Positions 58,620-64,000 of a stretch of DNA of 64,000 bases are shown piece by piece; the stretch's first letter is position 1; each line of letters begins with the position of its first letter. The notes under the pieces were generated by a model. It did no database searches and was not told the DNA's origin. It saw only the letters and a program-made list of their open reading frames with translations. The position numbers and the translations under genes are program-made. Location: assembly GCF_010668805.1 (NCBI RefSeq), contig NZ_WUFT01000025.1, positions 1 to 64,000 of the forward strand, given 5' to 3'. The DNA comes from Rhizobium phaseoli. GTDB taxonomy: Bacteria > Pseudomonadota > Alphaproteobacteria > Rhizobiales > Rhizobiaceae.

Positions 58620-59342
58620 TTAGTTGACGCTGGCGTATTTCGCCCAGATGCCTTTTTCACCAAGCTTGGCGACAAGCGCTTCATGCGCCTGCGCCTCGGA
58701 TTGGCTGAGGCGGGGGCTAAGCGGGCGGGGCCGCTCGAGCACTCCGGCAATCACCACATCGTCTTCCTCCGCCCCATCGCCGCGGCCGTTCTGACCGGAT
58801 GTCGCGCTCATGCTCAGGCCGAAAGCTGCCTGCCTGCCGCCGATCATCTCGATATAGACTTCGGCGAGCAGTTCGGAGTCGAGCAGCGCGCCGTGTTTGG
58901 TGCGGTGCGAATTATCGATGCCGTAGCGACGGCAGAGCGCGTCAAGCGAATTCGGCCCCATCGGATTCTTGCGCCGGGCCATCGACAGGGTATCGACCAC
59001 CCGTTCCGGCAGGATCGGCGGCAAACCGATCCGCGCCAATTCGGCATTGATGAAACCCATATCGAAGGTGGCGTTGTGGGCAATCCACTTCGCATCGCCG
59101 AAGAAGGCAAGGATTTCTTCGGCGACCGCAGCGAAAGGCTTCTTGTCCTTCAGGAATTCATCGGTGATGCCGTGCACGGCGAGCGCATCCGGGTGAACCT
59201 TTTGATCGCCGGGATTGATGAAGATATGGATCACGTTGCCGGTGGGGAAATGGTTGAAGAGCTCGATGCCACCGATTTCGATGATCCGGTCGGTGCGGTT
59301 GTCGAGACCGGTGGTTTCCGTATCGAAGATGATCTCACGCAT
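58620..59342 (-). CDS. dnaQ: DNA polymerase III subunit epsilon
   Basis: A 240-residue DEDDh proofreading exonuclease. Motif I is FDTETTGLD, motif II HNATFDMGFIN, and motif III HGALLDSELLAEVY with catalytic His and Asp. The C-terminal tail, about 50 residues, is the DnaE-binding part. The ATG at 59342 has AGGGAG upstream and overlaps the coaE stop by a few bases. It is the last gene of ppsR-maf-aroE-coaE-dnaQ. Confidence 0.97.
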   Translation of the reverse strand: MREIIFDTETTGLDNRTDRIIEIGGIELFNHFPTGNVIHIFINPGDQKVHPDALAVHGITDEFLKDKKPFAAVAEEILAFFGDAKWIAHNATFDMGFINAELARIGLPPILPERVVDTLSMARRKNPMGPNSLDALCRRYGIDNSHRTKHGALLDSELLAEVYIEMIGGRQAAFGLSMSATSGQNGRGDGAEEDDVVIAGVLERPRPLSPRLSQSEAQAHEALVAKLGEKGIWAKYASVN

Positions 59343-59946
59343 TCCGGAAATCTCCCTTGGCAATCCGCGTTTTCAGGTCGGCGATAATCTCGAGCACCCG
59401 TTCTTTCGTGACCGCGATCCTCTGGCTGCTGTCGATCAGATAATCCGCCCGGCGGCGTTTTTCCGCGTCCGGCGTCTGGCGTGAGAGAATCATCTCGAAT
59501 TTTTCCTCGGTCATGCCTTCGCGCGCAAGCACCCTCTCGCGTTGAATCTGTGGATCAGCACTGACGACGACGATGACATCCACTCTTTCCTCAGCGGCGG
59601 TTTCGAAGAGCAGAGGAATATCGAGCAATACCATCTCCGCGCCGGCCGCGCGCTGCCGCGCCAGAAATTCCGCCTCGCGTTTGCGAACCAGCGGATGGAC
59701 GATCGCTTCCAGGCGTTTGAATCCATCCGGATCGAGAGTAAGCTGGCGGCCGAGTTCATGCCGGTCGACCGCGCCATCCTTCATCGTTCCGGGAAAAGCG
59801 GCATCCACCAGCGGTGCGGCCTCGCCGGTATAGAGATCGTGGACCACCGCATCAGAATCGTTCAACGGGATTCCCGCCTCGGCGAAGAGCTTTGCCGCCG
59901 TCGATTTTCCCATGGCGATGGAGCCGGTAAGACCGATCGTCAGCAT
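59335..59946 (-). CDS. coaE: Dephospho-CoA kinase
   Basis: A 203-residue kinase for the last step of coenzyme A synthesis. The P-loop GLTGSIAMGKST is at about 5-16; DSDAVVHDLY and DIPLLFE are the substrate motifs. Its start codon overlaps the aroE stop (TGATG). A longer frame upstream is the shadow of aroE. Confidence 0.97.
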   Translation of the reverse strand: MLTIGLTGSIAMGKSTAAKLFAEAGIPLNDSDAVVHDLYTGEAAPLVDAAFPGTMKDGAVDRHELGRQLTLDPDGFKRLEAIVHPLVRKREAEFLARQRAAGAEMVLLDIPLLFETAAEERVDVIVVVSADPQIQRERVLAREGMTEEKFEMILSRQTPDAEKRRRADYLIDSSQRIAVTKERVLEIIADLKTRIAKGDFRNA

Positions 59947-60803
59947 CAGTGAGCTTTCATATCGGCGATGATGAGTGCACGCAGTGCCGCGTCGACGACG
60001 GGACGCCGGCCGAACCATTTCTCGAAGCCGGGCACCGCTTGATGCAGCAGCATGCCGAGACCATCGACGATGGAAAATCCCTGCTCTTCCGCCTGTGCCA
60101 GGATCGGTGTTTTCAAAGGGACATAGACAATGTCGGTGACGACGGCATCGGCTGAAAGCGGCGTGAAATCGAGTTGCGGCGCCGGCTCGCCGTCCATGCC
60201 GAGCGAGGTGGTGTTGATGAAGAGGCCGGCACCCTTCATGACTTCGGCAAGTGCTGCGGCCGGGTGGGCATAAACCTTCGGGCCAAAACGATCCGCCAGT
60301 TCACGCGCCCGTTCGACGGTACGGTTGACGATGTGGATCTCTCTGAAACCGCGATCACGGACCGCCTGGATGATCGCCCGGCTGGCGCCGCCGGCGCCAA
60401 AGACGACCGCCGTCTCATGCCGGTCCCAGCCCGGATGGCGTTCGTCGAGATTGGCGATAAAGCCGCGACCGTCGGTGTTCGTCGCATGGAGAATGCCATC
60501 ATCCAGCCAGAGCGTGTTCGACGCGCCGAGCTCGTGCGATAGTTCGTCCGGCTTGTCGGCGAGACGGAAAGCCAGCTCCTTGTGGGGAATGGTGACATTG
60601 CCGCCGGCAAAGCCGGAACTGCCATCCTTCAGCGAACGGATGAAATCGGCAAAGGCCTCGGGGGCTACTTCATGCGCGCGGTAGCTGCCTGGCAGGCCGA
60701 GCGTCTTCAGCCAATATCCGTGGATCAACGGCGAGCGCGAATGCTTGATGGGAAAACCCGTGACAAACGCTTTCTGCCCGAATGTTTCACGTGAATCACC
60801 CAT
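59946..60803 (-). CDS. aroE: Shikimate dehydrogenase (NADP+)
   Basis: A 285-residue enzyme of the shikimate pathway. The substrate site has [11 protein letters not shown] and NVTIPHKE, with the catalytic Lys in the latter. The NADP-binding fold has [10 protein letters not shown] and NRTVERA, whose Asn-Arg-Thr selects NADP. It overlaps maf by eight bases. Confidence 0.97.
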   Translation of the reverse strand: MGDSRETFGQKAFVTGFPIKHSRSPLIHGYWLKTLGLPGSYRAHEVAPEAFADFIRSLKDGSSGFAGGNVTIPHKELAFRLADKPDELSHELGASNTLWLDDGILHATNTDGRGFIANLDERHPGWDRHETAVVFGAGGASRAIIQAVRDRGFREIHIVNRTVERARELADRFGPKVYAHPAAALAEVMKGAGLFINTTSLGMDGEPAPQLDFTPLSADAVVTDIVYVPLKTPILAQAEEQGFSIVDGLGMLLHQAVPGFEKWFGRRPVVDAALRALIIADMKAH

Positions 60804-61395
60804 CGATCGCTCCGAGGTCTCGCAATTTTTCCAGAAGCGGCAGCATCGGCAGGCCGAGAATGGTGAAATAATCCCCCTCGATCTTCTCGAACAGCTGAAT
60901 ACCCTCCCCCTCCAACTGATAGGCCCCGACGCTGGAAAGCGCCCGTTCGCCGACCCGCGCCAGATGCCTGGCGATGAAATTTGCCGTCAAGGGCCGCATC
61001 GTCAGCTCCGCATGGGCGAGATGTTGCCACAGGACCACGCCGTTGCTGACGATCGCGACGGCACTGTTCAACCGGTGGGTTAGGCCAGACAGGGCCTGAA
61101 GGTGGTTGGCGGCGTCAGCCATATCCCGCGGCTTGTGGAAGACCCGGTCGCCGAGCGACATTGTCTGATCCGAGCCGATGACCAGTCTATCTGGAAAACG
61201 ACTGCTGACATCCTCGGCCTTGGCCTTGGCCAGAACGAGGGCCACCGCATCCGGCGTTGCGCCGGCTTTTTCCAACGGCGCTTCGACCGCCCGTTCATCG
61301 ATGCTTGCGGCATGCGCCTCGAACGATAGACCGGCATTTTCCATCAGCATCCGCCGAAAGGGGCTTGACGATGCAAGGATGAGTTTCTGCGTCAT
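60796..61395 (-). CDS. maf: Maf-type nucleoside triphosphate pyrophosphatase
   Basis: A 199-residue Maf protein that hydrolyses non-canonical nucleotides. The N-terminal signature [16 protein letters not shown], the catalytic GSDQTM and the C-terminal [19 protein letters not shown] are present. It lies between ppsR (33 bases upstream) and aroE. Confidence 0.96.
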   Translation of the reverse strand: MTQKLILASSSPFRRMLMENAGLSFEAHAASIDERAVEAPLEKAGATPDAVALVLAKAKAEDVSSRFPDRLVIGSDQTMSLGDRVFHKPRDMADAANHLQALSGLTHRLNSAVAIVSNGVVLWQHLAHAELTMRPLTANFIARHLARVGERALSSVGAYQLEGEGIQLFEKIEGDYFTILGLPMLPLLEKLRDLGAIDG

Positions 61396-61428
61396 GGGTT
61401 CCTCGGAGTGCCGGCTGCCGGTCAGCGC

Positions 61429-62250
61429 TTAGCGCAGCTTTGGGCGCAGGGCAACGATGGCCGCGGCGGTTTCCTCGATTGAGCGGCGAGTGACGTCGAT
61501 CAGCGGCCAGTTATGGCGAGCGCAGAGCGAGCGGGCATATTTCAGCTCCTCGGAAATCGAAGCGCGATCGGTATAGTGTTCGCGATCGAAGCCATGCGTG
61601 GCGCCGAGTATGCGATTTTCCCGCACCTGGGAAATACGGTCGGTGGTGGCGATCAGGCAGACGATCAGCGGTTTGGTAGCGATGAACAGGCTCTCCGGCA
61701 ACGGCACACCATAGACGATCGGAATGTTCGCCGTCTTGATGCCGCGGTTGGCGAGGTAAATGCTGGTCGGTGTTTTCGACGTGCGGCTGATGCCAATGAT
61801 GACGACATCGGCATCGTTATAATCATCGGGCATCTGGCCGTCATCATGATCCATGGTGAAATTCAACGCTTCGATACGCGCGAAGTAGCCGGCATTCATC
61901 ACATGCTGGGCTCCGACCCGACGGCTTGATGGGGCACCCAGATAGATCTGGAACGCATTCATGACCGGCTCCAGCACATTCACCGAGGCAACACCCATCT
62001 CGACGCAGCGCTCATCGATCAGGCTCGCAAGCTCCCGGTCGACAATCGTATAGAGCACGATGCCGGGTGCACCGTCGATCGCCTGCAGAACCGGCAGCAG
62101 CTGCTTGCGATTACGGATCAGCGGATAGACATGTTCGATCGGCTGGGCGGATCGGAACTGTGCCGATGCGGCGCGGCCGGCGGAGATCAGAGTCTCTCCC
62201 GTTGAGTCAGAAATCAGATGCAGATGAAAGAAGTTCGTTCTGTTCTCCAC
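61429..62250 (-). CDS. ppsR: Pyruvate, phosphate dikinase / PEP synthase regulatory protein
   Basis: A 273-residue DUF299-family bifunctional kinase and pyrophosphorylase that inactivates or reactivates PPDK or PEP synthase. The N-terminal [13 protein letters not shown] and the P-loop-like [18 protein letters not shown] are the family signatures. The start codon is GTG (62250-62248). It borders the probable oriC, the reported neighbourhood of oriC in other Rhizobiaceae. Its metabolic link is with pckA, since PEP and pyruvate flux meet there. Confidence 0.96.
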   Translation of the reverse strand: MENRTNFFHLHLISDSTGETLISAGRAASAQFRSAQPIEHVYPLIRNRKQLLPVLQAIDGAPGIVLYTIVDRELASLIDERCVEMGVASVNVLEPVMNAFQIYLGAPSSRRVGAQHVMNAGYFARIEALNFTMDHDDGQMPDDYNDADVVIIGISRTSKTPTSIYLANRGIKTANIPIVYGVPLPESLFIATKPLIVCLIATTDRISQVRENRILGATHGFDREHYTDRASISEELKYARSLCARHNWPLIDVTRRSIEETAAAIVALRPKLR

Positions 62251-62335
62251 GTTATTTTCCGCTGCCTGTTGAAAAGACTGGATGAAACAGAGCTAAGGCG
62301 GCGAGGCGGTGTCGGGCAAGGGAAAACATGGCTGC

Positions 62336-62344
62336 TTATCCACA
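62336..62344 (+). promoter_or_regulatory. DnaA box 1 (perfect)
   Basis: TTATCCACA, identical to the consensus, in the ppsR-hemE gap. Confidence 0.8.
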
Positions 62345-62424
62345 TTTCGAATTTTGCGGATCGGTTTCTGCCGGCCTTGTGGAAATTGGGGAACAGCTGG
62401 AGTTGTCGAGAACAGATCCACAGC

Positions 62425-62433
62425 TTATCCACA
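62425..62433 (+). promoter_or_regulatory. DnaA box 2 (perfect)
   Basis: A second TTATCCACA in the same orientation, 89 bases from box 1. A near-match AGATCCACA lies just before it (62414-62422), two bases away. Confidence 0.8.
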
Positions 62434-62498
62434 AGCACCGGGAAAGTCATGCCTCAACAAGGATCTGGAATCATTTTCAGATTCGGCTTCTCCCCGGA

Positions 62499-62512
62499 CA
62501 TTTGGCCAAATG
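62499..62512. repeat. Perfect 14-bp palindrome inside oriC
   Basis: CATTTGGCCAAATG is self-complementary over 14 bases and lies between the DnaA boxes and hemE, with a GANTC site four bases after it. It may bind a dimeric regulator; no consensus is known to me. Confidence 0.5.
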
Positions 62513-62650
62513 GCAGAATCCCTCCTTTGTTTTTTGCCAGCACGTGACAAATGGCATCGGCGGTGGATGGATTTTAATCCTTGATAGACACCGACTCTAA
62601 GAAATAGAAACCTTTTAAAATATCTTTGATTTTTTATAAGGAAGAAGCGC

Positions 62651-63697
62651 TTGAACGACACGCGCCGAAAGATCATGAGGGTTCTCGATGGCGAAAGCCT
62701 CTCCCCTCCGCCTCTCTGGCTGATGAGGCAGGCGGGACGTTATCTCCCGGAATATCGGGAGACGCGGACAAAGGCAGGAAGTTTTCTTGATCTTTGCTAC
62801 ACGCCCGATTACGCCGTCGAGGTGACATTACAGCCGATCCGCCGCTATGGCTTTGATGCGGCCATCCTGTTTTCTGATATCCTCGTCATCCCCGATGCCA
62901 TGAAGCGGAATGTGCGGTTTACCGAGGGCCATGGCCCGGAGATGGATCCGATCGATGAAGACGGTATCGGCCGGTTGAATGGCGAAGCGGTTGTCGATTA
63001 TCTCAGCCCGGTTCTGGAGACGGTGCGGCGGCTGCGAGAAGGGTTGCCAACTGAGACCACCCTGCTCGGCTTCTGTGGCGCGCCCTGGACCGTTGCGACC
63101 TATATGATTGCCGGACACGGCACGCCGGATCAGGCCCCTGCCCGTCTCTTCGCCTATAGGCATCCCCGCGCCTTCGAACATCTGCTGATGCTGCTTGCCG
63201 ACGTCTCGGCCGATTATCTCGTCGCTCAGATCGATGCTGGCGCCGACGCAGTGCAGATCTTCGATTCCTGGGCTGGCGTTCTCGGCGAGAGAGAGTTCGA
63301 GGCGTTTGCGATCAGACCGGTTGCGCGAATGATCGCTTCCGTCAAATCCCAGCGGCCGCACGCTCGCATCATCGCCTTTGCCAAAGGTGCCGGCTACCAG
63401 TTGAAGACCTATCGTCAAAAAACGGGTGCCGATGCGATCGGCCTCGACTGGTCGGTGCCGTTGGCTTTTGCCGCCGAACTTCAGAAGGACGGACCGGTTC
63501 AGGGCAATCTCGATCCGATGCGCGTTGTTGCCGGTGGCAGGGCGCTGGAAGAGGGGATCGACGATATTCTGCAGTACCTCGGTCACGGTCCGCTAATCTT
63601 CAATCTCGGTCACGGCATTACGCCGCAGGCCGACCCCGAGCATGTGCGCCAACTGGTCGATCGCGTGCGGGGCGGCCAGATGCGGAGTGGGAAGTGA
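62651..63697 (+). CDS. hemE: Uroporphyrinogen decarboxylase
   Basis: A 348-residue enzyme converting uroporphyrinogen III to coproporphyrinogen III in heme synthesis. The substrate-binding signature [18 protein letters not shown] is at about residues 19-36, and [12 protein letters not shown] and SDILVIPDA are further family motifs. It begins with TTG, preceded by AAGGAAG; a later in-frame ATG (RKIMRVLDG) gives a slightly short product. It is three bases upstream of hemJ and starts at the oriC edge. Confidence 0.97.
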   Translation: MNDTRRKIMRVLDGESLSPPPLWLMRQAGRYLPEYRETRTKAGSFLDLCYTPDYAVEVTLQPIRRYGFDAAILFSDILVIPDAMKRNVRFTEGHGPEMDPIDEDGIGRLNGEAVVDYLSPVLETVRRLREGLPTETTLLGFCGAPWTVATYMIAGHGTPDQAPARLFAYRHPRAFEHLLMLLADVSADYLVAQIDAGADAVQIFDSWAGVLGEREFEAFAIRPVARMIASVKSQRPHARIIAFAKGAGYQLKTYRQKTGADAIGLDWSVPLAFAAELQKDGPVQGNLDPMRVVAGGRALEEGIDDILQYLGHGPLIFNLGHGITPQADPEHVRQLVDRVRGGQMRSGK

Positions 63698-63699
63698 CG

Positions 63700-64000
63700 A
63701 TGGACAGACAGACCGATCGCCGGGCCGGCGCTTACGCCCGCCGGCGTGCGCATTTTGCGGTGGCTTTCTTCGCGCTATTGGCGGTCGGACTTTTTGCCTG
63801 GAACCCGGATAATCTCTATCTCTGGATCAAGGCGCTCCATATCATCGCGGTGATTTCCTGGATGGCTGGGTTATTCTACATGCCGCGGCTGTTCATCTAT
63901 CACACCGATGCGGAACCGGGTTCGGTGCAATCGGAAACCTTCAAGGTGATGGAACGCCGGCTGCTTCGAATCATCATGACGCCGGCGATGATGTTGACCT
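63700..64000 (+). CDS. hemJ: Protoporphyrinogen oxidase HemJ, 5' part only
   Basis: The first 100 residues are present; the window ends inside the gene. The start MDRQTDRRAGAYARR leads into a membrane segment (about 22-38) and LYLWIKALHIIAVISWMAGLFYMPRLFIYH, where His and the LFYMPRLFIYH stretch are characteristic of the CopD-like HemJ family. HemJ follows hemE in many alphaproteobacteria and oxidises protoporphyrinogen in the inner membrane. Confidence 0.93.
   Translation, partial: MDRQTDRRAGAYARRRAHFAVAFFALLAVGLFAWNPDNLYLWIKALHIIAVISWMAGLFYMPRLFIYHTDAEPGSVQSETFKVMERRLLRIIMTPAMMLT

Larger units (their letters stand above)
62251..62650. other. oriC: Probable chromosomal origin of replication (oriC)
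   Basis: This 400-base non-coding gap between ppsR and hemE carries two perfect DnaA boxes TTATCCACA (62336-62344 and 62425-62433). Near-matches are at 62414-62422 (AGATCCACA) and, inverted, at 62378-62386. An AT-rich tract (about 62600-62640), a candidate unwinding element, and a 14-bp palindrome are also present. GANTC sites, the CcrM target, lie at 62468, 62480, 62516 and 62593. The hemE-linked position matches the origin in Sinorhizobium and Caulobacter. Confidence 0.85.

Overview
The window is a gene-dense, GC-rich alphaproteobacterial chromosome segment. Its gene content and gene order point to the genus Rhizobium, most likely the R. leguminosarum / R. etli group. Indicators are a ChvG/ChvI pair beside an HPr kinase–EIIA-Man–HPr cluster, a hisB…hisE operon, the trpFBA-accD-folC operon, an ActS/ActR pair, AddB/AddA, rhizobial intergenic palindromes, and a hemE-linked origin. 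All identifications come from reading the sequence and recognising families; no database search was run.

Layout, left to right. (i) 1-380: what looks like the promoter and leader of a ribosomal RNA operon reading leftward out of the window. (ii) 0.4-5.8 kb: an ornithine cyclodeaminase family gene, hrpB, and the RegB/RegA-type pair actS-actR. (iii) 5.8-14 kb: mmcB, an L,D-transpeptidase lipoprotein, malate synthase G, a cytochrome P450, a DUF1402 protein, and hslVU. (iv) 14.2-19.6 kb: a histidine operon hisB-(DUF2628)-hisH-(two unknown genes)-hisA-hisF-hisE running into coaA. (v) 19.6-22.4 kb: alkB, arfB and pckA on the minus strand. (vi) 22.7-28.4 kb: chvI, chvG, hprK, EIIA-Man, HPr and ahcY. 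(vii) 28.6-40.6 kb: a DivL-type pseudokinase, a TsaE-sugar kinase fusion, murU, addB, addA and trxA. (viii) 40.6-49.7 kb, minus strand: folC, accD, trpA, trpB, trpF, a YgjP-type metallopeptidase, DUF2852, PHB depolymerase and an FAH-family enzyme. (ix) 49.9-57.3 kb: a Xi-class GST, DUF2218, a nitroreductase, gyrB, and the XRE-Smr-MltA-Tim44 set. (x) 57.4-62.25 kb: fxsA, secB, then the minus-strand operon ppsR-maf-aroE-coaE-dnaQ. (xi) 62.25-62.65 kb: a non-coding stretch with two perfect DnaA boxes, the likely chromosomal origin (oriC). (xii) hemE and the start of hemJ, cut by the right edge.

Much of the highly expressed or essential minus-strand content (gyrB, trp/accD, the probable rrn operon) is co-oriented with a fork leaving this oriC leftward, which fits the origin assignment. 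Functional threads are C4/gluconeogenic metabolism (pckA, glcB, the PPDK/PEP-synthase regulator ppsR), envelope signalling (ChvG/ChvI plus the regulatory PTS), cell-cycle control (DivL), envelope recycling (AmgK/MurU, MltA, L,D-transpeptidase) and recombination (AddAB). There is no mobile element, CRISPR array, tRNA or complete rRNA gene that I can see.

No clearly novel multi-gene system stands out. The items most worth a second look are the oriC, the Tyr-for-His DivL, the TsaE-AmgK fusion, the two unknown genes inside the his operon, the palindrome centred on the actS stop codon, and the operator-like palindromes upstream of ahcY and pckA.
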